Below, piece by piece: positions 1 to 11,600 of a stretch of DNA of 64,000 bases; the stretch's first letter is position 1; every line of letters begins with the position of its first letter. The translations under genes and the position numbers were made by a program. This DNA is from Anas platyrhynchos (Eukaryota; Chordata; Aves; Anseriformes; Anatidae): NCBI RefSeq assembly GCF_047663525.1, contig NC_092587.1:35703001-35767000 (forward strand), given 5' to 3'. Under the pieces are notes generated by a model. It worked only from the letters and a program-made list of their open reading frames with translations. It was not told the origin of the DNA and did not search any database.

Positions 1-29
1 CCATGTAACACGTACCCCACCGCGCGGCG

Positions 30-50
30 GGACTACCTCTCCCAGGGTGC
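30..50 (+). promoter_or_regulatory. ZNF143/THAP11-like site, degenerate copy
   Basis: GGACTACCTCTCCCAGGGTGC resembles the known ZNF143/THAP11 (Staf/Ronin) promoter motif ACTACA-n-TCCCAGcaTGC, with differences in the first half. It is the first of three such sites in the first 150 bases. Confidence 0.55.
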
Positions 51-58
51 TTGGCAGC

Positions 59-88
59 GGGACTACAGCTCCCAGCGTGCCCCGCGGC
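59..88 (+). promoter_or_regulatory. ZNF143/THAP11-like site, left arm of inverted pair
   Basis: The arm contains ACTACAGCTCCCAGCGTGCC, a close match to the ZNF143/THAP11 promoter motif. The whole 30-base arm is repeated in inverse orientation at 117-146 with one mismatch. Motif identity is from established knowledge. Binding in this species is inferred. Confidence 0.72.
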
Positions 89-116
89 ACATCAGGCTGT
101 GCCTGCCGGCCGGTTC

Positions 117-146
117 GCCGCGGGGCACGCTGGGAGTTGTAGTCCC
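117..146 (-). promoter_or_regulatory. ZNF143/THAP11-like site, right arm of inverted pair
   Basis: Read on the minus strand this arm contains ACTACAACTCCCAGCGTGCC. It is complementary to 59-88 at 29 of 30 positions, across a 28-base spacer. Two opposed high-quality copies of this motif are typical of CpG-island promoters and could serve transcription in both directions. Confidence 0.72.
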
Positions 147-218
147 GCCGCACCGCCGAGGGGCGGGGGCACCCCTTCCCGGACGCGTGAGGGCCGCGGC
201 GCCTCCCCTTGGGCGTCT

Positions 219-257
219 TCCTCCCCCTCCTCCTCCTCCTCCTCCTCCTCCTCCTCC
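219..257 (+). repeat. CCT/CTC triplet tract in the XPOT 5' region
   Basis: After TTCCTCCCC comes an almost uninterrupted run of CTC/CCT triplets, followed by a CAGCCGCCGCC stretch. It is a polypyrimidine microsatellite and probably length-polymorphic. It lies in the promoter or the first exon of XPOT, depending on where transcription starts. Confidence 0.8.
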
Positions 258-299
258 TGCAGCCGCCGCCAGCCGAGGCGGTGCGGCCCGGCCCGGCCC

Positions 300-377
300 T
301 GCCCGCTCCCTATGCTCGTGGCGGCCCCGGAGCTGCGGGGCGGGAGCGGCCGCGGCCATGGCGCAGTGACCGGGAAG
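300..377 (+). other. XPOT: Probable XPOT non-coding exon 1 (3' end at 377; start unknown)
   Basis: CGGGAAG|GTAACG at 377/378 is a strong donor in the CpG island. The next good acceptor in transcript direction is at 2564-2565 (TTTTCAG), which opens the exon with the XPOT start codon. The left boundary given is arbitrary. Two upstream ATGs fall inside: 312, in a weak context, and 358, in a strong context (GCGGCCATGG) that is followed by only two codons and a stop. Confidence 0.5.
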
Positions 378-2565
378 GTAACGGCGGGGGGGGGGGGGGC
401 AGGAGCGGGGCCTCGACGCAACCCGTGAGGGGCCGCTGGGCTCGGGGGGGACCGAGGGGGACCGGGGGGGACCGGGGCCCCGCTCCCAGCCCCGTACCGG
501 CCGTGCACCTGCTGCCAGCCCCCGGGCAGCACTGGGGGCCTGCCCGCAGGCAGCAGCAGCGAGGCGAAGCTCCGCCGTGTTGTGGCAGTGCCCGCGCCGC
601 GCAGCCCTGTGGTAACTTCCCAGGGTAGCAGCGAGCACTGTTCGCAGGCAAAGCTGCCGTTAACAGCGTGCCTGGCGTTACGGCAGGCTGTATGGTTCGA
701 TTGATCTGGTGAATTATCTCAGAATTGCAGCCAGGCCCTGCTTTCCAAGCGTAACTTCTCAGTGAAATGCCTCTGTGCAGAAGCGGCTTGCTGAGCTAAA
801 CCCAGGTGCCACGGGAGGCTGTGCTGTTGGGCTGTCTGACCGGGCCTGTTCGGAAAGCTGTCCCATTAATTGGCCTCCGGAGCGGGCTAGTCCATCCAAA
901 ACCTTCAGGAAAGGCTGTTTGGTACAGGATCACATTTTAAACGTGCCCACGGAGCATATGCGAGGCTAGCAGAACCGCCTGGCCTCGCTGTTAGCTGGGC
1001 ACGTGAGGAGAACGCGTTTTGAGCCAGGTTATTTGTAATAGCAGAGCCTGTCACCTGTGTGTGGAAGATTCCTGTCTTTCAGGCAAAGGATCCAGTGATA
1101 TCAGTGGGAAAATATGCCAGAAATATGCTGGTGTTAGTTGAAACAGCTCTACTTGTGTAACCGTGTGTGGACCAGGCCCCATCTGAAAGATGCTGTCCAA
1201 AAAAGCATTTTTTCCTACAGCGTTTTACTTTTTTTCTCCCCCCCCTCGTCTGGCTGTTCTGGTGGTTGGTTATGGGGAAAACAAGCTGGGGACGCAGAGG
1301 GAGAAGCCTCAGCAGAGCAGCGTTAATCCCTAAAGGTTTTGACCCCGCGCGGGATTGCTGTGTGTCGTAAGGCAGCGTGCAGAGCTCGTTTTGCCACGAG
1401 TCACTGCTTTGTTCCAGACTTTCTGGTTTCTGTGCTGCCACAACCTGCATTTTTGTGTGCGCGCCCGCTTAATTTGGGGTGTTCAATTGCCTTTCGTGAT
1501 GCATTTAGTTATCATAGGTTCTGCAATGGCTTTCATAGGAATGTCTGTCCGATGTCACAGCAAATGCTGGGCTTTCCCTCCCAGGCGAGCTCGCTGTCAC
1601 CGTGCCACTTTCTTCAGGGGGGAGGGCGCAGAGAGCACGCACCGGGCACGTCACGCTAAGAAGTCGGAAATCCTACCTATAGGCATGGAGGCAGTTTCAG
1701 ACCACAGTTACTTTGTGTTTCCTCTCTTCCTCTCGTCTGTCTTCCTTTCCCCTGCCTCCTACGTGCTTACATAACGAGGCCTTGCTTCAGGCCTGATTAA
1801 TGATGTTACCACGTGGGAATTTTTTTTGATGGCTAGGTGGATTTTTGTTCCTTCTTGCTGTCTGACAGCATCTGCGTATTTGACGGAGACTTTTTTTTTA
1901 ATCCACTGTGTTTTATCCAGAGCATTACAGAACAGCTTATAGAGACACAATCTCTGGAATATATTTGTCCAGCTTGCTTGTTAGCTTTACACCAACATTT
2001 CTAAATAAAAATCATCACTAGTAAATCAGCACCCATTAGCAGGAGTAGGCAGCTTTGTTAACAGCTCAGTATGATGTATTTTGTGGTTAACATCTATGAC
2101 ACTTCTGCAGCGTGCCCTTGCTTTAGAAGAAAGACCTCCTAATGGGTTTGTTCCCCAGGGGAAATACTTTACAAATGGTTTTATGAAGCATCTTAACAAT
2201 ATTTTAGAGATGAGTAGAGAAGCTTATTTTTGCAGTTGCTAAGCTTGTGGGGTAAAAAATACTGTTGGGTATCATTGAAGTAGATGATTTATGCTTATGT
2301 CATATCATGCTGAGTCTTCACGTGCTTGAAATTTAAGTTCCAGCCTTTCAGTTAAGTGCTTCACCTTATGGCCCTTCTCTGTTATCGAAGGGTGGTTGAA
2401 GGAGTTTGAATTTTGTTTTCTGTATCAGAAAAATGCATGCTCATGGTGTGGGGGAGTCCGTGCTGGGTGTCTGCGACTTGTGTGCAAACGTCTGCAGTTG
2501 CTGCTGTCCTGCGTTTAATTTTTATTGCCGTGCTGAGCAAATAAAATCTCTTTCTCTGTTTTCAG

Positions 2566-2642
2566 ATGATCGTAGGCTCTCCTCTAGAAGAAGCGGGCAA
2601 ACCTGTTAGTAGGAGTAGGAAACACATCGTATAGCAGTAGAG
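2566..2642 (+). other. XPOT: XPOT 5' UTR part of exon 2
   Basis: The exon opens after the acceptor TTTTCAG at 2559-2565 and runs 77 bases to the initiator ATG at 2643. It begins with ATGATCG. If exon 1 ends at 377, this ATG is in frame with the upstream ATG at 312, and that frame stops at the TAG at 2632-2634, 8 bases before the XPOT start codon. Confidence 0.7.
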
Positions 2643-5600
2643 ATGGATGAACAAGCCCTTTTGGGGCTAAACCCAAATGCTGATGCAGACTTCAGACAAA
2701 GAGTATGTAATTAACTTGCGTATCTCTCTAATAATTTGGGATGTTGCTTCACTGAAAAGTCTAATACTTTCTTGATTGTTATCTGGTTAACCAGCACAAA
2801 GGGTTTGTGGTGGCATGTGCAAACTGTCATGTTGCAGGCATGCATGTAAGCTGAAGGAGTTGTTTCCAACTCTGTGAAGTTACAGTTACTGTGCACAGAA
2901 TTTATTTCTCTGGGCTCTGGCTTTTCCAGTCCTTTCAATTACCTGTACTTGTTGCTCAGTGCCTTGTGCAGGTTCCCACAGAATGAAAAGCAGCCACTGG
3001 AAACAGAGTTGCTTAAAATTGCCCTTTAATTCTTAGGTGGGGATTGTTTTTTTGTGTGGTTTTATTATTATTGTTGTTGTTGTTTGAATGGATTGTCTAC
3101 CTTCAGAGTCTTGTAATGAAACATCAGTTTTTGAACTGTGGTGAAGCTTAGAGTAACTTAAGAAAATAATCATGGTAAGTGGTAACAGTTACGTGATATG
3201 AGAGATGCTGATGTGGCAAGGCATTACTGTAACTATTTAATGAGTAAAGGGTTCTGCTTACTCATCGCTGCATACAGGATGACATTCAGTAAAATCCTTC
3301 AGAAGTGTGGATACTCCATATCTTTTGGTGTTCACGAAACAAATCCCAGAACCTGTAAGGCAGTTACAAACGTAGTTTGCTGCGTCCTGGTATTGCTAAG
3401 CAGCTCGGTAAATGTTTATTGTGGGTGTTTGTCCTTCCTGAAAAGAGGGATGTAGCCAAACTTTAAAGTTTTGTTAACAGAATGTCGCTATAAAATTTGA
3501 AGCTTACAAATTCATTGACATTTTAACCATGCAATCTGCATAGTTCTGAAATATTTTATACTAAAAGGTGACATATTTTTTTTGCTATTCATGCAAAAAG
3601 GGACTTTACATAAAGTGCATCTCAAATATCAGCTATTAAAACTGTTCAGTAGAAGGATATTGCCAGTGCTGTCTACAATGAACTCTTGTTTTAAGATCTT
3701 CAACTCCCTGAATAATCACTTTGTTGAATGTAAACAGTTATGTTAGTGAAAAAGTAAGCTTGAAAGACAAGCCTTCATAGGCTTAAAATAATGTGTCAAT
3801 CAAATCTCTGTTTCAAAAATTATTTCACTGTTTTGTATAGCAAGGCACACTAAATCTTAAAGCAATTGGATTGAGTTAACTGTTTTCAGGAGGTTCTTAG
3901 ATCTGATTAACAATTTGGGTGTCTACAACTTGGCTGAAGTAGACAGTTCTTTCCAGTCTCTTTAATAGGTTCACACACTGATGTTTGTCAGGTGGTCAGT
4001 GAATGACTGTGTTTGAATGCTGCTTGAGATGCAGAATGCAACTAAAGCTGTGCAACAAAAATAGTGAGATTTTTCAGTGAATTTTTTCAGTGAAAAACCT
4101 GAATTTTTAACTTGGACTTGAACTTCCACACTTGGAAGTTGTATTTAAAACCCAAATGGACAAGGCCCTGAGCAGCTTCTCCTAGCTGACCCTGCTTTCA
4201 GCAGGCAGTTTGGACTGGACTATCACCAGAAATCCCATTTAACCTCACCAGTTCTGTGAATCTGACCTTTTTAAATAGAAGTAACTGAAACCTTTGTATT
4301 GAATGTACAGTGGAGGTGGGTACCCTGTAGGGTTACCATTTGGAGAAGCACTTGTGTTGTGGTAATGAGGAAGCCACATAAAAGCCTCTTTCCAAATACC
4401 GTTTGTGTTTTTTTTTTGAAGGAGAGGTGTTTAAATGTGTGTCCAAGTGTGAATAAGATGTCTTGCTGTGGGTTTTTTGTTTGTTTGTTTTTGTATTTTT
4501 TTGGCTTTCTCATTGGTTCTTACTTGAATATTTGCAGGCGCTAGCCTACTTTGAGCAGCTCAAGATATCTCAGGATGCTTGGCAAGTCTGCGCAGAAGCA
4601 TTAGCTCAGAGTATATACAGGTAACGTGGATAAGAATCATTGCTTATTTTGGTCTTTGGGGTGTTTTTTTTTGTTTGTTTTTTTTTTTAATCTTTACAGC
4701 ATAATTAGCAAACTGTAAATGCTGAAAGTTAATACAGTCTTCATGCCATTCTTAGTATCACTGTTAATCTTTGATTTTCATATAATGTCTTTCAAGGAAG
4801 AATAATGTATAAAGAAAACTCAATATTAATTTGGTAGCTTAAAGACTGCTGCATTATGAAATCCAGGACAAAAAAAAAAAGCATTCAGGCTCACTGAATG
4901 CATCCCCATTCAGTTCTGGGGAGGGGAGGAGTGCTGAAGCTGTTGAGTTGTGAGAATATACGCTTTATATGCACTAAGCTTAGGAACAGTGCCTCAGCCC
5001 CTATTTTTCAAAATGCAAAGTGTCGTCATCCCTATTTTTGTACCAAGTTGTGTATTTGGATCTCAAATAATAGGGTGTTGCTGTGTCATACAATAACACA
5101 AGTTGGAAGGAAACTCGGGGATGTATCTCTCCCAAATAATATCAGCGATTTATAGTGAACGCTTCTTTTTCAAAAGATTCTTTAAAACTTCTCAGATTCC
5201 AGCAGATTATGCAGTGACTAATAAAACCATGCAACATTTGTAAATCAGCATTTTGTAGTCTCTGTTTACCAAAATACAGTGATTCATACAATTGTTAGTT
5301 TTTTTAAAGGCAGGATGCAATACATATTGCAGTTGATGTTCAATACCAAACTCATAGCATGATACTGGTGAATATAGAAAAAAAAATATTATAAGAGGGA
5401 ATATCAATATTGCACATTTTTTTTATCAAACGAATTGCTGGAGTATTTGCTGGTTTTGCATAGACTTTTTCTTTAGTGCACGGTAGTTCTTGAATTGCCA
5501 AAGGCACCACCTGGTTGTAATGTATGAAGCATTTTGTTCTTCACAGAGAAGTGTACCATACTGCCACATCTAACAGAATTTTGTCTTCTTTTCTAGTGAT

Positions 5601-8600
5601 GATCACATCAAGTTCTTTTGCTTTCAAGTTCTGGAACATCAAATTAAGTTCAAGTTAGTAATCTTTCTTGATAGCAACCATATAACGCTCTTTTGATTTT
5701 CTTTTTATTCTGCTTGCAAATAGACTTAAAATGGGATATTGTTCCTGAATAAAAGCTTTCAGAACCTTTATTCTGCAAACCATTACCTCAGTGTGGTTGA
5801 TGAGCTTAATTCATCGCCCAGGACTACTACTTGTATTCCTTCAGCTTTTCCTGGGAGAGTAGTAGCTGGTGTCTTAGCAGCATGCTCTGCCTAGCTAGTC
5901 TAATGCCTGCCTCATGACTGCCCAACACCGACCTGATCACCCAGTGTGGAATGAAACTTACTTAGCATTGCCCTTTAAGCCTTACTCCACACTCTCGTTG
6001 ATTTTTTGGAAAAAAAAAAAAAAAAGTAAGTCCTGCAAACAGCAGCCTTACTCAGTACAGAATTCTGGACTCCAGACAAAGCCTTATTCATGCAGTAAGC
6101 ATGGCAGAGATGTGAGGAAGTAGTGCTTTCACTGTGTAGTGTTTCTATAGTTTCATGATGTTAGAACAAAATAATTTGAAATAGCAAAAGTTTAGTTGTG
6201 TGGAGCTATATTTATTTCATACTTTGGGCTCCTTTGGTGTCTGGGCTTCAGCATCATGGCAGAGGTGTCTGTCTCTGGGATATCAGTGTGGCTGGCTGCA
6301 ATACACTGAACATGTGGGCCAGGCTTCAGATAGAAATAAGATGTATAGTGCAACTGAGGCTCACAATTATGTATCAGAGCAAGAATTAAAGCCTTATCTT
6401 TTTGAGATTTTATTAACTTGGTCTTACCTCATTGTCCGCCTTCGTCTGCATGTGTCACTTCTGTCATCTGCTTCTTACAGTGTGTTTTCTCGTTTTCCTG
6501 CGTCTTGTTTTCAGTGGGGTTGCTTTTTTCTTCTCCTCAATGACTAGATACTTTGACAGGAACACTGAGATCGCATTCAGCAGTCATTTCTGTCAGGGGG
6601 TGTTCCAGAGCTATAGCACGCTGGAGAAGGAATGGCAGAAAGAGTCTTCTCAACTTGCCTAGTCCTCAGAAGGAGTATGTGTGGGTAGTATTTGAGTTGG
6701 GCTGGTGATAACATAGAATTCTGCCAAGACTTGTGCATGATGCAAAGCAGAATTCCATGTTTGCTTTGCTTTTCTTGTTTTGACATACATGTGGTAATAA
6801 ATGCCTTGTAGGGTCAGATCAGTGAAGGACTTTCTTGTGATCACTATTGTCAGAGTTTTCAAATAGCGTAGTAATCAAATTTGAGCATATACAAATGTTA
6901 TTCGTTCTCCCCGTGGCTTACAGTCAAAGGTGTGTTTATGTCAGGGTCATAAGTCCTGTCCCTTGTAAAAGGGCAGTCTTCCTGCAAAATTTCAAGCTCC
7001 TACTCTGATAAAGGAGGTATTAAAGAATTATATATCCAGGCATTAATACGAGCAAAATGTTTTTCCTTATTTTAATGCATCTTTTATTCAGAATTTTGAT
7101 ATGCTAATAGCTGTGTAAATTCCTTTTTCTAGGAATCTTTCATTTACACTAATGTGTAGCATAGTTATTAAACTTGTTTTTGTTTTACTGAATGTTGCAC
7201 TTTCCATGAAGCAGTCATAGTTTGATCTCATGCTTTGTTTCAGATACTCTGAACTTACTGAAGTCCAGCAGCAGCTAATTAGGGAAACGCTTATAACATG
7301 GCTGCAAGCCCAGGTAGGTGTGTTACTTTACACCAGTTTTGCACGGTAGGCTAACATAGTGCATTCAGTGCAGGCTAAATGGCTAATCTGTCATTTGAAT
7401 TTAAAAATATATTCCTGAAGATATGCAGTATGAGACAGTAAAAAACTGTTAAGATGCTTATATTTTTTAGATTTTTTTAAATTATATGTTGTAAGAAAGT
7501 CTGTGCTTGAACTTAACACTAAATATAAAATTCTTATGTCAGATAATGATTGCGGTTTAACTACTGTGTGCGAAGTAAGGAGCATTTAAAGTTTCCCTTT
7601 AGAGAGGTATAATCTAGATTCCTGATGTCCTTGAGTGTCTAGAACAGGAGTGGTAATCGTGTTTTCACAACACGTCTGGCCTGTGTCCTGTCTGCTTAGA
7701 ATGCTGGCAGATGTTTGTAAATGAAAGGATGAGACTGCTCGCATTACCTGCTCTGGTACTGCTGTGGTAGTGCATTGGCTACTCTTTTTATGGACTGAGT
7801 TACTGCAGCTGAAGTTACAGTATCAGTTGGACCCAAGAGTTTGGAATCTGCAGAACTGTGCAGTGAGCTGATGCAAGTCTTTGCCTACACCTGCTGTTAT
7901 CTGGCTCTCGTTCCAATATCATTCCAATTCCAAATTGACATTTATTTTTTGAATAGTACGCTTAATATTTTTGTACTGAATGAAAACCTTAGGACTGCAT
8001 CACCAAGAATGTTTTCCCTGCTTCATTATAACTTAGCTAATTTTTTTTATCAAAATCATTAGAAAGTAAGGCTTTTTATAAATCTCAGCTGATAAAAGGA
8101 GGAAAGCAGTACCTTAATCACTGTATGGAGATCAACAAGCATATCTGATTTTTCTCAAATTTAGTAAAAATTTACAAATAAAGTATGTTTTTTCTACCAG
8201 ATGCTGAATCCCCAGCCTGAGAAGACTTTTATTCGCAACAAAGCTGCACAAGTCTTTGCATTGCTTTTTGTTACTGAATATCTCACAAAATGGCCCAAGT
8301 TTTTTTTTGATATTCTATCAGTAGTTGATCTTAATCCACGAGGTGTGGATATGTACCTCAGAATCCTGATGGCTGTTGACGCTGAGCTGGTAGACCGGGA
8401 TGTTGTTCATACATCAGAGGCAAGTTATTACTGCACGTTAATATTTGTTTTGAAGTTCCAAAAAATTCTCTAATTGCAGCAGAAGACAGAAGTAGTTTTC
8501 TTTTTTTTTTTTTTCCTATGGCAACTCTGCCTTGGAGACATGAGGTGGTTTAGATCCAAAGCCATATGTTGTTTAATGCTTTTTTTGATTTCATACTTCT

Positions 8601-11600
8601 CAGTTAATGCGTTTTTTGCTTGAAGAGCAAGCAAACAAAAAGTAAGGAGCTGAGTTAGCCAACATGATGTTAGACCGACTCATTTTATAACATTAATGTC
8701 TACTACTGCGTTTTTGAAGGAGTCCTAACATCAAAAGTCCATTTAATCATCTAGAAGACTTCTTTCTCCTTTGCCTTTCTTCAGTGTTTGGGCATTGTGG
8801 TAGAAAAAAAAAAGGGGGGGGGGGAGGGGGTGAAAACTAGAGCATTTTTCTTTTCTTACAAGAAAAAAAATGCTCTTTTTGGGCTTTTGATTTAAGTTGT
8901 TTATCTAGTTATGACATGGAGTTTCTGGTATAGGATGCAAAAATGGTGCTAGTTTGAAAAAATGCTGCTGACCTGTGACACGACTGATTTATTCTGTTTC
9001 CTGTGTTGATAGGAGGCTCGTAGGAACACTTTATTAAAAGATACTATGAGGGAACAGTGCATTCCAAGTTTGGTGGAGTCGTGGTACCAAATCTTACAAA
9101 ACTATCAGTATAATAACTCGGAGTTGACATGCCAGTGCCTTGAAGTAGTTGGAGCTTATGTATCCTGGATAGATTTGAGCCTGATAGCTAATGAAAGGTA
9201 AGGATTTTTTGATGGGATATCTTTGGCGGGAGAGGAAATAGCACAGGACTTGCTAGTATGTTGTCTGTATTTCTATGGAACTACATTAAAACTTGTCTTT
9301 GAATAGAGATTTTAATTGCATATAAATGTTTGGGTCTTCTGTTTCTGAAGAGCAATTGACTTGGCAAGCCAAACTGATATAACGGTAAAAATAGACACCG
9401 CAGAGTTTGCTGAGTTGTCCTTAAAATGTGTAATGTGCTGGGTTTAATCAGTACAAAAGACTTTGTAATTGTTTTTTTTTTAATAAGACATTTTTAAATA
9501 TTCACACAAATAATACAAAGCTTCTGTATGATGCTCCTGTGTACTTTTAAATATAAACTTTTTTTTTTTTTTTCCAAAGGTTTATAAATATGCTGCTAGG
9601 TCACATGTCTGTGGAAGTTCTCCGGGAAGAAGCTTGTGATTGTTTGTTTGAAATTGTAAATAAGGGAATGGACCCAATTGATAAAACAAAATTGGTTGAA
9701 TCTTTATGTCAAGTGTTACAGTCTGCTGGCCTCTTCAGTATTGATCAGGTTTGTAAATTGCTTTTACAATAGGAATGAGGTTTCAGACAGTTCTTAAATA
9801 AGCAGCTTAACAGAAAACTGTCAAACCAAGTCCACAAATATCGAGAGAATTAGCTGTGCTTCTCTGTCAATGTTAAACGCTTCTTGCACTTTTCTCATAC
9901 TTAAACTAACAGCTCTTATTAATGTACCTTACTCATTTAAAGTACAGTTACTGCGTTTTGTTTGTCTTCAGCGTGAGGTGTTTGGGTTTTTTTTTGGTTC
10001 TAGAAGGTGTTCTGTAACTCCTATTCCTCTCCTGAAGCGTGGCGTGCATACTGTTTATATCACTTCTATGACTTATTGCCTTGTATCCTCCATTGTGATT
10101 GACTCTGTAATGGATATTTTAGCCAAGGTGTTTTAAGAATATAGCCAAGGCAGAAGCTTTTAGTGCGAGATGTTAGTCTAACTTTTTCAGGTCATGTGTG
10201 CTGTTATGCATGGCTGCACTGTCAGACATGAGGCTTGAAATTCTTATCTGGGAGCTGGAAAAATACATCCACCAACCAAACACATATTCCCCATGAGGTT
10301 GTAGTACTTCAGGAATAACTGTTTGCTATGTGCTATGGAGATAGAGGAACCACTCCTTAGTTCTTGGATTGCAAGGCAGTTTTCTCTTTATTGAGAAGTC
10401 TGCATCCAATATGTGTTCCTTCTAGAAAGCAAAAAATGTGCATTCATCCATTCAGGAGTCATTTCTCTAAAAACCTCTGAAGATCTCAGTCTTTCAGAGA
10501 GACTTGGTATTGCTCTGCTTTTGTACGGCTCTGACAGGGATTTAAGCATCCATTTGGGATGACTGATCTAGCAGTGTTTCTCAATTCTGATTAATGTATT
10601 TCTGCAAAGGAAAGCCATAAATATTAACTGATCACTCGCTTTTACGGCCAGTACTGACTGTTGCTTGTTATCAGTATTTCTAAGTAAGGCACAGCTGTTG
10701 ATTCTTTGAAGTTTTCCCATAAAGTTTTTCCTCTTATACAGACTAAAATTTATGGTAGCTATGTGCTTCCTCTTTTATTTTGAACCTGCTAGCCAGCTTC
10801 TTGCTGTAAAGCAGAAAGTGAAACAAGCTAATCTGAAGAGATGAGCAAACTACTTTTGCATAACAGAGAGCAGGCAGCTCTCTAGCATTGCTTTTCCTTT
10901 TCTCTCTAATCTCCAGAGAACACAAACCAGATAATTATGCTTTCCATCTGGGAGTCAAATGTTGGTTTTACTTCTACTGCATGCTAAATGTGGGTAGTAC
11001 CGTCAGTAAGCTCATGCCATTTAAACCTGAGCTCTGCTAGTATTTTTAATCGGATGTCTTTTCTTACAGGAAGATGATGTGGATTTTCTGGCCAGATTTT
11101 CGAAGCTGGTCAATGGAATGGGGCAAGCTTTAATAGCTAGTTGGACTAAACTGATAAAAAATGGTGATATGAAGAGTGCTCAAGACACTCTGCAAGCTAT
11201 TGAAGCAAAAGTGTCCCTAATGTTGCAGCTGCTCATTCATGAAGATGATGACATCTCATCTAATATCATCGGCTTTTGTTACGACTACCTTCACATCTTG
11301 AAACAAGTAAGTATGTCTGGGTTCAATTTAACATCATTTTTGATGTGTTATGTACTTTGATTTTGTGGGAATATATGAAGCTAATATTTTTTTAAGCTGA
11401 CTTATAACCTCTTGAGTAACTAGTATTCAGCACATTCAGTTTTATTTAGAAATCTGTAGGACCTGTGTTAAATCTTGCAATAATGGACGGGAGGGTTGCA
11501 GTTCATATGGCTGTTTAAAAAAAATGCAAAAAGCAAACCTGTCTTTTGCTACTGGAAAGTAGCAAAGGAGTTACTTTTTGTATTGTAACACTTGAAATTT

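Larger units (their letters stand above)
1..640. promoter_or_regulatory. XPOT: CpG-island promoter of XPOT
   Basis: This stretch is very G+C- and CpG-rich, with runs such as GCCGCCGCC, GGGGGGGGG and many CGs, unlike the A+T-rich DNA that follows. It lies directly upstream of the XPOT coding exons and contains ZNF143/THAP11-like motifs and a CCT/CTC triplet tract at about 219-257. No TATA box is obvious, which fits a housekeeping CpG-island promoter. The transcription start cannot be fixed from sequence. The island may be bidirectional, because the strongest motifs are arranged as an inverted pair. I see no first exon of a divergent gene inside the window. Confidence 0.8.

Noticed and set aside
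51..638. Several overlapping frames in the first 640 bases on both strands
   Set aside because: They are low-complexity Pro/Ala/Gly/Arg/Ser translations of a CpG island and a CCT repeat. No conserved protein is visible.
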